Assembly (NCBI RefSeq): GCF_051020765.1
Contig: NC_134933.1
Coordinates: 4,809,461 to 4,873,460, forward strand
DNA length: 64,000 bases
Direction of reading: 5' to 3'
Source of the DNA: Lasioglossum baleicum
Taxonomy: Eukaryota > Arthropoda > Insecta > Hymenoptera > Halictidae
Below are positions 19,005-31,703 of the stretch, piece after piece. Within the stretch, counting starts at the first letter, position 1; every line of letters starts with the position of its first letter. Under the pieces are notes generated by a model. It saw only the letters and a list, made by a program, of their open reading frames with translations. It searched no databases and had not been told where the DNA came from. A program made the position numbers and the translations under genes.

Positions 19005-21854
19005 CTTCGAATGATCTCAGGAATCCTCCCTTTCAAGGAAGTACAACATTTTTGGAACTGTCTGTATTGAGATTTTCAAGATCGGAATTGAATGGTCTGG
19101 TAAAGGGACGTGTGTTGCATTTAGTGACAGAAGAAGACGTGTCTAGGCAGTTTGCACCGAGTCCCGCTGGTTGAAGATCTCTTCGGAGAATTCGAAGGAT
19201 AGACAACCGCGTCCTCTCTGCTCATCAATCCCTCTTCCACAGTCCTCGATCCAAATGGGCCCTTTTAGGCACGCGTGAAGCTAAACAGACCTCCTCGAAG
19301 CTAAATAAGCCGACAGGCTCTCATCCAGAACGAAATTCTAGACTAAACTTTGCTCCCCACACTTGATATCTCCTTGGCTGAGAGGGACCGTCCGAGACCA
19401 CCCAGCACGTGAAATTTCACGATACCCAATTAACGGATAAGTAAGCGGGTTGTATCGGACCTGCTTCCTGGTCGAAGAATTCGCATCCGACGACAGCGTT
19501 CCGGACGTTGACAGTAGTTCGTTACTCCGCCGGTGTCATCGCATTTTTCTTCTGGCGTTTCGTCGTCTGGAGCCGCGGGCGGAGCCGGGGGGAGCCAAGT
19601 TCGGGATTATTGTGAAGCCGATCTCGGAAGTAGTTAAAACTTGGAGCTCGATGCCGTCACCGGTGTAGCGTCTGCCGGCGACGGTACCTTAATATTCTAT
19701 ATCTGGCGATGTCCGCGAGGTAATTGACTTGCGAGAGGAGAAAGATCCATCCCGAACAGCGGGGGGAAGAAGATCGCGGACAAACGGGGAGAACGAAAGT
19801 TGCCGGCCGTGCGCGCGCGCGAAAGGTATTTATATATTGTCGCGATAGGGCGGGCCAGAAAAACGGAATATGCTGTGGGAGAACGAAAATTAGGGCTGTT
19901 GGAGACGTCTGGACCGGCGCGGCGCGGCGCGGCGCGAGGATATCATCTCCGGAGGATCGTCGGAGATCTAACGGGATTAAAAAGGAGCGGCCCGGGAGGC
20001 TTGATTGAATTGCAACCGACACAGGAAGAGGCCTCGAGATAACGCTTGATGAATAAGTTATTCGTAATTCCGCGGGTGCGTTCCGCGGCGGCGCGCCGGC
20101 GCGGGAACGACCACCGCTTGGGAGGGGCGCTCGGGCATAAAATTATAATAAATTTGCCACTTTATGTAAAATTTAATCTGGCCTGATCGCCGGTTGTATT
20201 ATCGTTTTATGAATAGCCCCGACTGTGTTGTATTTAGATGAGCGCGCGCAAGGAATAATGTCTGAATACGGGTGCACGCGTAACCATGAATAGTCGGGCG
20301 TTTTAATCTGCGAGATCACCGGTACAGGTTTTTCCGAGGCTAATGAAAAGTTTCTCAATTTCGCGTCATTAAAGCCTTCTAGTGAAATGAGAGACCCGTT
20401 GGCTCGCTCGCTCGCGCGCACGCGTCCTCACGATAACCTGTAGCCTAGAGGGGTAGGCCGCTAGAAATTCAACTGCGAATTCAGCGCCGTCGAGGTTTCC
20501 GTAGCGGACGCAATAACACGATTCCTCGTAAAACACGGTATAGTCGATGTCGCGATCGCCGTTGTCCCTAATCTTCTCTTCTATCGACGGAAGGACAATT
20601 CCAATGACATAAGTGTAGAAGAAAATTCGTTCGGAGGGACACGATTGGATTATGCGGGGTTGTTCAAATTTTAAAAGCATTTCCCGGTGGGAATTAATGA
20701 ACAATCGCGAGCCTCGATTAATTTCGGCGAGTTTCCGCCGACCCGTTTTCATCAATGTCACTCGCGTCGCTTCTTGTGCCCGGACGACCAGCGAATGGCC
20801 GTTCCCTGGAACAAATTGTTATGGCCTCCGCGGAGTTGCTAAATGAAGACCCCTTACGAAATCGATCGATGACTGTCCACGGTTGTTACGGTAATTGCGT
20901 TAAGTTTTCAACGTTCGTTAACGATTTTTCTCATTTTACTCGCCGGGTGCTTGACCTCTTCCGAACGGCCGGGCCGGGCGAGCGAAAAATCCTGAATTTG
21001 TTTCATGCGTATCTTTGCAAATTAATACAATCACCTGGGAGAGCCCTACAATTAAGATTTAATTATTTTCGCTGTGAAGTCTATAAATAATTAATAATAT
21101 AAATGAATTCCTGTTCCCAAGAATTCTCTGTTAATTGGAAGGATCTGCATATCTTGAATGTTGTTTAGTCCTTTCATTTTCATAAAGATAATCCTGTTTC
21201 TCGAGCGTCGATACGTGTTAATTCGGTGACGGTGGCGTGTGTACGCAAGCTCGCGAGCCGCGGGCCGGTCACGGATAATATAATGACCACTATTTACACA
21301 GCTGGATCCGAATCATAATCCCTAACCAACCGCGGACGAATGCGCCGCATGTTTGTTCCATTTACTCAAGGGTGCTCTTCGAGGAGGAACTTTACGACCG
21401 GCCCGAACCGCCACCGCTGCCCGCGGTTCTCGGCATTCCGTTCTGTATTTCTGCAAGAAAGGGTCAGGACATCGTTCCAGGGCGGCGGACCCCTTGTCCC
21501 GACGCTTTGTTAAGCACAATAACTGTGCCCGGCGCGGCGACTGCGAAACTCTAATTGTTACTTGGCAGCCAAATCGGATGGAGGATCCGAGGACTTGGAC
21601 ACTTGGGCCATTGCATCGACAGGAGTAACTCTGAAGTGACGACACAGTGGACTGTACTAACGAATTTAGACTACAGGCGACTTCGGAAAAGCTAGGTTTA
21701 TAAATCACACATACGAGTTTACATAAAAATTTAAAAACAATTTACTTTTGCGACCGTACTTTTCCATCCTGAACTTTGGCTTGTGCAGCTACTAAGAATT
21801 ATATTTCACTATACCGTGTTGTGAACCGCTGGCTCCATAGATCGGAAACGGTGA

Positions 21855-21895
21855 TCTGTTACATACCTGAAACAGAAAATAAATAGTCGAGATTA
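21855..21895 (-). promoter_or_regulatory. Candidate recursive splice site (ratchet point)
   Basis: On the minus strand a clear 3' splice site, polypyrimidine run ending TTTATTTTCTGTTTCAG, is followed immediately by the 5' splice site GTATGTAAC, the junction falling between 21867 and 21866. A TTAAT about 25-30 bases upstream could serve as branch point. This back-to-back arrangement is what recursive splice sites in long insect introns look like. The match could arise by chance once or so in a window this size. Confidence 0.35.
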
Positions 21896-23431
21896 ACACA
21901 AGGCAGACAATTAAACAGCTACGGAATAATTCGTATCAAGTCGGAATTAATCCTAAAACCAACAAGCCCGTCGAACAGTTATCGAAAGACGTGATTCGGC
22001 AGCCGGGATGATTACAGCTCGATTATACCCGGGGGTTCTAGTCCAGGGGCTTTAAAATCCGAGGATATACAGTAGCTGGTTGTTTGATGAACACAAGGAA
22101 ACGATCAACAAGCGAACAGTTAATCGGATCGCGAAACTGTTTCGTAATAGTTTCCGGGCTACGGTATAGAAAATCGGTGTTGGGCGAGTCGATGACCCAA
22201 TTACCGCGTGCCCGCCCCGGGTCCACAATTAGAAGCCGACCATTTAAATCGCCGGGGGAATTGTATTCTAAGAGGGCGCGGTGTATCGCGATCATCGATC
22301 CCGAGGAAACTAGAGGAACCGGACACGAAGGTGGCTGTTTATCGCCCGAGAAATTCCTGTAATCCTGGTGACAGTAATCGTTGCGGATAAATTAGTGCCG
22401 CGCACGAAGTTCCCCTGGCCCTATCGTTCGCCGGTTATCAACGACAGAGGGACGGTGTACCGTGCTCGGTGTACAATTAAGAAGAGATTAGGAGTTGCTC
22501 GCGATCAGCGATTAGCCGCCTCTCTGGAAAAATGAGAGAGAGGGAGATAGAGGAGGGCGACTCGGTCGCGGAAGCGGGCCCGAGGATGTCGAAAAGTATT
22601 AGCATCGCAGTCGCTTGATCTCTAATTGATAGGCTCGGTACAAACAGGAGCGAGCGCGAAATCTCAATTACCGATCCCGGGTTGGACCCTAATTACGGTC
22701 CCACTCGGTTCCGTGTAATTAAAATCAACCGGTGTTCTCTGTGACGATTAAATCTTTCGACGGATGGGATCTATTCATTGCATCGAGTCGTGTTCGAGAT
22801 GGGTCTCGAGCTGATCCGTTTCCACCCACGGAAGAGGAACCGCGAACGTTTATCAACGTCATCAACGATATTTAACGCTCCACCGAAATTGGAGTCTCCC
22901 GCGTTCGAAATATTAAACGAACGGTTAATTGCAACTGGACGGCAAAAGAAAGCGCTGATATATCCCGTCGGCATCCTGTGCGAAATGGAATTAACTAAAA
23001 ACGGCGGATCGTCGAGTGGACGCGATCGTTCCGTCGACTAAGACCAATTTTTACGATTACTATTTTCTGGTACTTCGTTAATTTTTGTCGACGCGTTTCT
23101 CGCCCGAAAGAAGAGGGGCGATGAAGGTCCGGCAGCATCCTGCAACGGAACCCGATTCTTTAAAGTGCAGTAAAATTTACTTCAGTATTACTCCAGCCGA
23201 TTTTACGATCATTCGAGATCAGGAATAAAATCCACCGGTCAGCGCGGCGGACGGTCTTTTCAGAGAGAAAAGCAGCCGGGAGAGTCGGGGTTTGCTTTTA
23301 TTTTCGAGCTGGGGAACTTATATACCGGGGAGGCTTTTAAATCGAGGCCGCGGCTTAAGAAACCGAGCGTCGGTAATCCGTTCGTTCCGATGCTACCAAA
23401 CCGAACTGGTTTCAGGCCGTCCGATGACGAC

Positions 23432-23458
23432 GCACACACACACATACACACACACACA
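23432..23458. repeat. (CA)n microsatellite
   Basis: A run of CA dinucleotides, about 13 units with one TA interruption. Confidence 0.9.
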
Positions 23459-23899
23459 TCCTCCCTCATTCAGAGACGCGGGGATCGACCGTGCAATTTG
23501 AAATTCCCGGGCAATAACGGCTACGCTATCGCGATTACACCAGGTTTAATCGCCGCCCGATGATCCTTTACGACGCCAGACACCGCTGCCAGAAAGCCCG
23601 CGAAACGACGAAGACGCGATAAATTGCGAAGGAGGTGGCGACCGAGGAAATCGTTGAAATGGAAACGAGGGCTCCCTCGTTTACGCCGTATCTGAAATTA
23701 AATATCGAATCGTTGCCCGCGCGATTCGAAAATACCGTGTTCCCATTATCCCCTCCTTAAGTCTCCATTCACACTCCATTCGATCGCTGTTCCACCATGG
23801 TTTTCTATCTCTCTATCGCGCGGAGTCTCATTAACAACTTCACAGAGCATTCTAGCGTAACAGGTACAAGAGAGCGATACTTTTTGCCATCGTCCAAAG

Positions 23900-24599
23900 T
23901 ACAGGGTGTATAAAAAGTACACCCTTCCGACTCACCATCGTCCAATTAAAAAACGCAACATTTCCCCGCGTAAATCCATCCTTAACAATTCATGAAAAAC
24001 CGAGGTGACAATCGCAGTACTATTTTGACCGTGGTTGGAGTAACTTCTTCTGTCACGATCTCGGGAAGTGTGTTGTGTAGTGTCCAGTGATTGTGTAGAA
24101 ATGTGGTGTTTTGTGCTTCATCGTTGATAAGACGTATTCGCGAAAATGGCAGTGTCCTATACTTTACATTCGTATTTCATAATGTAGGATTAATATTCTT
24201 ACGTATAAAAATGGATACAAGGTATTCTTCCATATTTTGCTACTTCAAATTTATGATCCGAATGGGCAGGGAGACGAATGTCCCTTTAAACTTCGTTTGG
24301 CTTAAGGCGCGCACACGATCATGTGTTCTGTCTCATCGACACGATCGGGTGGACTGTAGCAACAGGCTTTTGTCTGTACGTATAAGTCTACACAATCAAA
24401 TTTTTCAAGAACTTTAGCAGTTTATATCTCAATAACTATTTGTTTGTGACATGTGGCTCCTTTCAAACTTTTTCTTTTCTCGGTGAGTAGAAGGTATTGA
24501 TGTAAAAACAAACTTTAACAACAACGTTCTGTTTAGAAACAATTTTTCGGCAAGTTTCACCCCTACGACGGATGACCATTACTTTTTATACACCCTGTA
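23900..24599. mobile_element. Non-autonomous DNA transposon with CAGGGTG ends
   Basis: The left end at 23900 and the right end at 24599 form an inverted repeat of about 19 bp beginning TACAGGGTGTATAAAAAGTA, with no mismatch. The outer TA on each side fits a TA target duplication, pointing to Tc1/mariner-type mobilisation. The 700-bp interior is AT-rich and has no frame with transposase features such as a DDE/D catalytic triad, so it is judged non-autonomous. CAGGGTG-type ends recur in this window at 25958 (solo) and 57812-58112. Confidence 0.8.
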
Positions 24600-25957
24600 C
24601 AGCGCCTTAACGCTTTGGGGACGGCGATGGATTGCCAGTTTGCTTCTGGAAGAACGACGAAATTATAATTCGTTTAGCGACATCTCTAGAAATAGTGTAG
24701 TAATCGAGCTCAAATTTTGCATACGTCGTCAGCACATCTGTGGCCATTGTCGTTTGAAGCAGCAATTGAAAATATAAAAATCTGGGGATGCGTAAAATTG
24801 ACTAGGAAACGGAGCGAGTGTTAGAAAACTGTGCCGCAACGTTAGCTCCGAACATCATTGTTCTCCGAGTTTAGGGTACGATGTTCCTCCCCCCGGAAAC
24901 AGCTCTACCTCTTTCGTCGACCATAATAGAGCGATACAGGCGACAAAAGAGCCAAATATTTTCCTCGAATAGGCCAACCCGTGCCCGTTTAGGGGCCGGC
25001 GTAAATTACCCCAGGTGTTCCTTCCTCGATCTGTATTTCGAAGTCTAAAACACGCGATCATCTATTAGACTCGTACCCGGTTTGTCGTCATGGCGAACAT
25101 ATCCGGATCGGGCTCTAATGCCTGGAAACGGAGTTTAAGCCTCGTGCAGCGGCATGACTCGAAAAGTTAGGGAGGACGGTACAAAAGGTTCACGAAGAAA
25201 AGGGGAGAGAGGAAGAGAGAGAAAGAGACTGGCACACACAGTTGCCGGGGGAAAAGAATCTACCTGTGTCGGCCCGGTGCTACCGGGAAAAATGCGTTTT
25301 CCATTGCCGAAGAAATTTATGGGCCTTGGACAATACGAGGACCGATGCGCTCGTTCCACGACAAAGCTACGCGTTCCGCTCTTCTTCCCTTTGAATTCGC
25401 TGCACGTTAACGTCCTCCCCGGCGCTGTTTTCCCTTGCCCTTTTCATCGCGCCACCCGTCGTTTCAATAATTTCTGCCGTGTGTTTGCGTAAGCACGTCG
25501 CACAATGCCGGTCGCCGGACATCTCAATTTTCCGTCGCGCTCGCGTCGTTAGGAACCCCTCTTCTTTTTTTCTTTTGGCTCCTGAAATTCGTTAATCTAG
25601 GCCCGAGGGGATCCGACCAAAGAAAATCGAGTCAATTCTCAAAGCTCGTCAGACCTTCTCGTGCCTCACAAATTTACACACAGAATCGAAAGGTTTTCTG
25701 ATGTAGCCTTCGTTTTTAACCCTCATTCATTCTTTGCGTCAATTTAACACATTTTTCACCACTGTCAATTTGACGTCGAGGGGTGTGTTACGAATTAAGG
25801 TGAGTACGTTCCAAATAATAACCGTAGAATATTCTTTAACGATAAACAGTCTGATAAAAAAATGTTTCCACAACGAAAGTTAATCATTGTTCAGTCGGCT
25901 ACATACTATAAATGTACAAAATTACAGAAATTATTTGTTTCGATATAAAGCCAAACG

Positions 25958-25992
25958 TACAGGGTGCTATTTAAAAAAGTCAAGGTGGCCTT
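25958..25992. repeat. Solo transposon terminus, CAGGGTG type
   Basis: TACAGGGTGCTATTTAAAAA resembles the left termini at 23900 and 57812. I found no partner end within the following 2 kb. It may be a truncated element. Confidence 0.4.
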
Positions 25993-27827
25993 GACTTGGT
26001 CGAAGCGAATTGACGAGGCGAAGTTGACACGCACGCTCGGCAAATATTGTCCGCCGATAAATTGTGAGAATATGGAATGAAACGGAGTTTCCTCGGTTAA
26101 CAGGTTAAAGAACGTCCGCTCTAAAATGCAAAAAGTAAAATTGAACTGGCCTGGAGATATAGACACGTCGAGCGAGTCTGCTCGGCGTCGCTGTGTTTCG
26201 ATTACAAACTCCGAATCGTGTTCCGGTGTTTATACACCGTGGCGAGGTGCGCCCCCAGTCGCATTAAAAAAGATGAAATATCCCGAACAGCGACGCAATG
26301 CGACAGCGTATCTTTTTGCAGGGACGGAGGATCAAAGTGGGAATGTGGCGACGAAGAGGGACGTGGACTTTCGATCCAGACCAGTTCTCTCGCGATTCTT
26401 CGACGAATTATGCGGATTGTGAAATTACGTGAAACTTGACCGAGGAAAAACGAAGGGAGTTTTCGGCGAAAGGGTGGAAAGGTGCGTGGGAGGCACGGGG
26501 AAATAAAAAAAATTGGACCGCGCGTGCACTAGTGAATTTATAAGCCGGCGCACCGAAACCGAGCGCAGAATTGTGAAATATTCGAACGCTTGCTGTAACT
26601 CGGCGTCATCGTCAAAGCGCGCGACGCTTTTTCCCCGACTCTTCTTTTTACGGCGTATCGGATTTTGTTGCGTTCCGCGCGTACCCGACCGAATCGTGGC
26701 TCTCCGTCGATACCCGACCAATACCGGCCTCGCGAATTTATCGGACCCGCCAAATCCGAAAAATATAATTCGCGTCGATCGATCGACCGGCAACAGTTGA
26801 ATTTTGACGGTCAAGAAGAACGCCGATCGACCTGCGCCGGAAAATAACATCTGAAACGCTCAGAAAAACGTTCGTACACTTCATTAACCGTGCTGGCCAC
26901 CAGAACTCTGCAGTGGGTTATCAACAAATTAAATTATGCGACTCGTGAAAAATATACGCGGCAAAGCAGGATGAATGGACTCTCCACGGCAAATGCATAT
27001 TTCAAAAATTTCACGGCGCGGACGAAATTCCAGCGGAGATTTTGCGTCGGGTTTTCCTTCAATTACGCTCTGTCCTCGAAGTATGCGAACGTACCCGGTG
27101 TTTTCAAATTCCGTTGGAAAAGGATTTAACATTTTTAGTTGGCGAATTCGTGTTTTATAAATGTTGGGAGGAAATAGAGATTTCTCTAGTCTGCTGTTGT
27201 AAAACGAAGATGTATAAATGCACGTTCTATCGAGTTCTAAAAACGTGCAGACGCGATAAACGCATAAAAATCGACTGGAAGGGGGGGGGACAGCTGGATT
27301 GTCAGTGTCGATCGATTTGGTTGGAATCAAAGTCGTCGGAATCCGGGGAAGCATCGCATCCAGGCAGTTTATTCAATTTCACGGGCAACGGAGTCGCCGA
27401 CTCCGGAAGATCCTTGCGTGGCGCTGGCCAGGGCAAAGTGGCTTGCGGGGGTGCCCGTTGGGAGCGAGTAAAAACCGTCCAACTATCAAATTCCGTGGAA
27501 CTGTCGTCGTGGGTACGATAAATACGGGCGACTTGCGTTTAATGCGCCTCACGGCGTGTCCCCACAATTCCGTCGAAAATTCAGGCATTCAGGGAGGTCG
27601 CGTCACGTGGAATTGACCGTGTTCGCGGCCGGAAGGCCACCGGCGAGCTTCCGGCATCGAAATCGCTGGGCAGAACGATCGGGAAGGGCGCTCGTCTTCA
27701 AGAGAGAAAAGGGGGCCGTCGCTTGTCCCGTAACAACGGGCTTCCTTTCTTGTCCCCGTCGCGTCGTCTTCTCTGGCCACGAATCGAACCCGCGGACGTG
27801 CATTTCACGCTCGTAGTTCGTGGTCCC

Positions 27828-27878
27828 GTCGCGTAATGGGTAATCGTAAACTGGCCAAGATTTCCAGTCACGTACGGG
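27828..27878 (+). repeat. Diverged direct repeat, copy A
   Basis: Shares GTAATCGTAAA, TTTCCAGTCACGTAC and GG with copy B at 28219-28272, in the same order and with almost the same spacing. A (CT)n tract follows each copy. Confidence 0.65.
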
Positions 27879-27913
27879 AAGTCCGTTCGAAGCGGCGCGG
27901 CGCGGCTCGTCTC

Positions 27914-27920
27914 GTCTCTC

Positions 27921-27972
<52 letters not shown>

Positions 27973-27977
27973 CTCTC
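27914..27977. repeat. (CT)n microsatellite
   Basis: About 60 bases of CT dinucleotides following direct-repeat copy A. Confidence 0.95.
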
Positions 27978-28218
27978 CTGGGTTCGTGCTATCGAAGCGG
28001 TTTAGTGCAGTAGCAGCTTTGGACCCCTTCGACCGAACAACCGCCGGAAAACATGCTTACTCTTCGTTTCCGCGGCATAGAAAAAGACGAAAAGAAATCC
28101 ACGGGCACGGGATCGCGCGACACTTTGCGGCCAGCAGTTTCTGTCGCTCGCGGTCCCGATGTTAACGACCGCGACACTCTTGTAATCAACCCTTGCTACC
28201 GGATTCGTAGCCTTTATT

Positions 28219-28272
28219 GTCGCCGTAATGTGTAATCGTAAATTAGGCGGCCGGTTTCCAGTCACGTACCGG
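28219..28272 (+). repeat. Diverged direct repeat, copy B
   Basis: Second copy of the module at 27828-27878, 391 bases downstream, again leading into a CT tract. Small insertions separate the copies. Confidence 0.65.
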
Positions 28273-28288
28273 TTGACCAAGACAAGGT

Positions 28289-28301
28289 TCTCTCTCTCTC
28301 C

Positions 28302-28334
<33 letters not shown>

Positions 28335-28344
28335 TCTCTCTCTC
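28289..28344. repeat. (CT)n microsatellite
   Basis: About 56 bases of CT with two small interruptions (CC, TA), following direct-repeat copy B. Confidence 0.95.
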
Positions 28345-29298
28345 GCTCCGTCTCTCTTTCCAGCGTTGGAGTAGTTCGTCCGTCACCCCTCTTCCGCGTA
28401 TGGTTATCCACGTAGCCGAGGAAATGAGGAGAGGGATACGTCGAGGGGCTAAGGGAGATAAGAGATCGATGGAGATGAGCGCGCATAAAACGTGATCGGG
28501 TAATGCAATAGATGAGAGATCGATTGCGTTTTCATCCTCTCCGCGAGTCAACATCCCCCAGCGTCTGTCTCCGTCCGGCCAGTCCGGCAGCTTCGGTCTT
28601 TGTCCGCCCTCCTTCCTGTTCGTCTATCATGGTCTCCTTTCACCTTCATATCCGTACGTGACTCGTACCTACCGGGTAGTCGGGCTACGAGTACGTGCAT
28701 CCTGTTATATAAGGAGTTTAAATTGAGTATCAATTTTCACCAGCCAACCAACCAGGCAGCCGGTGCGCGTGTTCGTGCCTGGCGCGTTTCAACACACGGG
28801 AAACAAGCCTGGACAGGCAAGCGACTTCGAACGAAGCAACGCCATCTCGATTTTCTGGCTACCGATCGTTAAAAGAACGAATGCCTTTCAACGGTTTTTC
28901 CCCCTATTCGATCCGGCACCGTAATCAAACCGGCGCTGCGACGCCTCTTCATCCGATCGACTACAATCGTTCAATCACCTTATCTGCTTTCTCTGTTCGC
29001 GGGACGCGTTTCCCATTTATTGTTTCCTCTCGCGCTGTTTTCCGTGGTTTTTTTTTCATTTGAATCGTTGACCCCGATTCTTCCGTTACCAGCGAGAGCG
29101 GCAGTCATTTCATTGAAATAGTTGGATGCGCACCGGCCCGGCGACTGCGGTCCTTTGTCCCCAATTTCAGCCGGGTTTTTATGCCGCCGCGTTTTTAACC
29201 CGCGTCCCGGGAAAGTTTGGAAAACATCCGAGAATCGAAAGAGTTGCTGGAAAATGCCTGGGATCGTTGAAACAACTCGGAGCGCCGTTTGTGTGTCG

Positions 29299-29356
29299 AA
29301 AGAGAGGGAGAGAGAGAGAGAGAGACAGAAAGAGAGGGAGGAAGAGAAAGAGAGAG
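29299..29356. repeat. (GA)n microsatellite, interrupted
   Basis: Imperfect GA-rich run with GGG, ACA and AAA interruptions. Confidence 0.85.
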
Positions 29357-30218
29357 CTAACGCAAAAATAAATAGGCTAGGCCGCGGTTAGTTAGACTCT
29401 CTGCCAAAAATGGAGCCGGCTAAAACTGTTTCCAGAATTAAATTCCGATTCGGCCCGAATGCGAATGGTGTTCCGCGGATGATCGATCGGACCGCAATCG
29501 CCGTAGGTTCGCGAGTTTCCCCGCCGTGGAGCATCACGTGCGCGTAATGGGTCGCGAAAGCGGATCGGGCGGGAAAAAGAGTGTCGGTATCTTCTCCTGG
29601 CGATCTGCGGAAGCGCAAAGTGTCAAAGGAGCGTGGAAAAGTGTGTCACGCGAGCGAACCTCAGGCTAGAAGTTCTCCATCACGGAAATTCAGAGAGCCG
29701 TCGCTTTCGCGAGCAAACAGCTGGGAAGCTATCGGCGCGGTGGCCTTTCAAGAAGTTTGCGATTCCAGGAAGCGGTGTACGGAGTACAGATGATTTTTTT
29801 CGCGAAATTAAAAATGTGCCGGCGATTAATTGTTTCTTGCGAATTCGAGGGACTACGAGAACGGTGGGGGAAAGGGGGGCAGGGCACGGAAGAAAGTCGA
29901 AGAAGTCCGCGAGGAATTTCCGTCGTCGTTGAATCGGCCTCGCGCATGGTTCACGAACAAATGGCGCGGCAGTCGCGATATTTCACGCGATGTCCTCGTT
30001 ACCGAGGGAACAACGGTCACGGAGGCTCGTCGTACGCGACGAATAATCCCTCCCCCGTCACGGGGAGAACGGCGACTCCTTTAATCGTCGTAGGAATCGT
30101 TTAATTACACGTTACGCGAACACGATTCCCGTGAGGAGGCTCGCGGGGCAGGAAGATGAGAAGGAGGGAATAAAGGCTCGCGGGAGTGGTTCTTTTCGAT
30201 GGTGAGATCTTTTAGGCG

Positions 30219-30221
<3 letters not shown>

Positions 30222-30257
<36 letters not shown>
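30222..30257. repeat. (CT)n microsatellite
   Basis: Eighteen uninterrupted CT units. Confidence 0.95.
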
Positions 30258-30260
<3 letters not shown>

Positions 30261-30318
30261 CTCTTTCTCTTTTGGTTCGCGCCAGACGAACACGTTTGAT
30301 CCCTTTCATTCGAGAACG

Positions 30319-30334
30319 CCGGGATAAATATCCC
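30319..30334. repeat. Short palindrome
   Basis: CGGGATAAATATCCCG forms a 7-bp stem around AA. AT-rich sequence follows. Confidence 0.5.
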
Positions 30335-30821
30335 GAGCATTATAATATTTCTCGAGGGTCGGCTCGCGCCTCGTCAGGGGAGTATTAGATGGTCGTGGAG
30401 GGTCCACCTGCCTCCGGGTGCTCCCCCTCTTCCCTCTGCTCCCTCTGCTCGCGTGTCCTCCTCCTGCGCACCCGCTCGCGGAACCGACGTCTCGTTTAGC
30501 CGTTGCCGCGGGACAACGGCGTGGCGGCAGCTTACCATGTGCATTTTAATTACGACATTAAGTCCCGGGCTCGTTCCGAGCAGCACCGAGAGTCCAGCCT
30601 CGACCCGTGAAAGGGAGCCGGGTTGCGCCCGGTACCGGCCGCCAGGAAAATGGCGGAACACGCACAAACCGTCTTCACGGATCGACCGAACGATCCCGCC
30701 AGCACTAACCAGCGTTGTTTCTTGAATTTTCGAAAGCACATCATTCTATTTCGAACGAAATTTAACCCTCCGTCTACACCATTATTTGTATCGACGTCTC
30801 GTGCGCAATCATATCCAAACA

Positions 30822-30856
30822 TACAGGGTAGTTCTTCTACCCTCCTTAAAATTGTC
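30822..30856. repeat. Solo transposon-like terminus
   Basis: TACAGGGTAGTTCTTCTACC has the TACAGGGT start of the other TA-flanked ends in the window. No opposing end was found nearby. Confidence 0.3.
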
Positions 30857-31691
30857 AAAAATTCGACGTTGAATTAGAAAGGAAACAATTAAATTATAAG
30901 TAGACTCCGGACCTTTGTGCAAAATAATATGCAACAAATTACAGATAATTTCAAGTTATCAGGAGCCAGACTGTGCACTCGTTTGTATTTTTCTGAAGCC
31001 GAACGACGAATGTAAACTCTGGTATAGCAGCCGAGAGGTAGCTCGAGAACCATTAATATCGCAGACAGAGAGCCCGAAGAATCTCGGACAGACAGAATAG
31101 CAAACCAGTCTCACAATTTGCTTTCCACGGGGTTCATAGATCACAGATTCCCGGAAGCCTGTGAGTCGAGGACACAGGCAGTTTCGCGTAATGGTCCACA
31201 AAAGGCGCGAGCCGAGTGAAGTTTAAAGAAACCTCGGACCCCTTCAGATATTCGACCAATAACGCGGCAGGGCTGCTTGTATACCGGCAGCCGGTGAAAT
31301 CGGGGGGTGGAATCTTTATCGATGGCCCGAAGTCGTCCTCTCCGCTGGCCGTGTGTACCTCTGGTCCTCCCGTTCGTTTGAAAAGCAATACAAACGCCTC
31401 GAGCTAGTCGGCACGACACTCCTCTCTGGCCTTTTTCAGCGCAGCCGGACCGATGGAACGCGAAAAGGGGAGTCGAAAGAAACAGGCAAAAGGCAGATCG
31501 TGCACCTCATAAAATGCCGCAATTTCCGACAGCCATCGCAACCGCCCTCCTCCACCTCGGCAAATCGAACCTGTACCTCGTGCGTGTATTTTAAATCGCG
31601 AGCCTCGTCGACGGTTCTTGTTTCCCGAATCGTGCCTCGAGGAAGTTCCTCGTTTCGGGCCAATTTTCCGTGGAAGTCGATCCATTCTAGA

Positions 31692-31703
31692 CCCCCCCCC
31701 CCC
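31692..31703. repeat. Poly-C run
   Basis: Twelve consecutive C residues, a likely site of length variation or sequencing error. Confidence 0.9.

Larger units (their letters stand above)
19005..23899. other. Gene-free stretch 19.0-23.9 kb
   Basis: No supported gene. CpG-rich runs occur near 19.9 and 20.09 kb (a GC-rich near-palindrome GCGGCGCGCCGGCGC), with AT-richer parts at 21.0-22.0 kb. The candidate recursive splice site near 21867 and a CA repeat at 23432-23458 are the only structures I can point to. Confidence 0.6.
24600..30300. other. Gene-free stretch 24.6-30.3 kb, rich in microsatellites
   Basis: No supported gene. Four long CT or GA tracts fall in the last 2.5 kb. A diverged 50-bp direct repeat flanks two of them (27828-27878 and 28219-28272). 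A solo CAGGGTG transposon end starts at 25958. Sequence from 25.6 to 26.1 kb is AT-rich; the rest is CpG-rich. Confidence 0.6.

Noticed and set aside
24607..24624. TTAACGCTTTGGGGACGG as a piggyBac-like end
   Set aside because: A TTAA followed by a vaguely similar terminus, but no opposing end was found.
27779..27800. GAATCGAACCC, resembling a tRNA T-arm on the minus strand
   Set aside because: The putative T-stem does not pair, and no matching D-arm, anticodon arm or acceptor stem could be placed.
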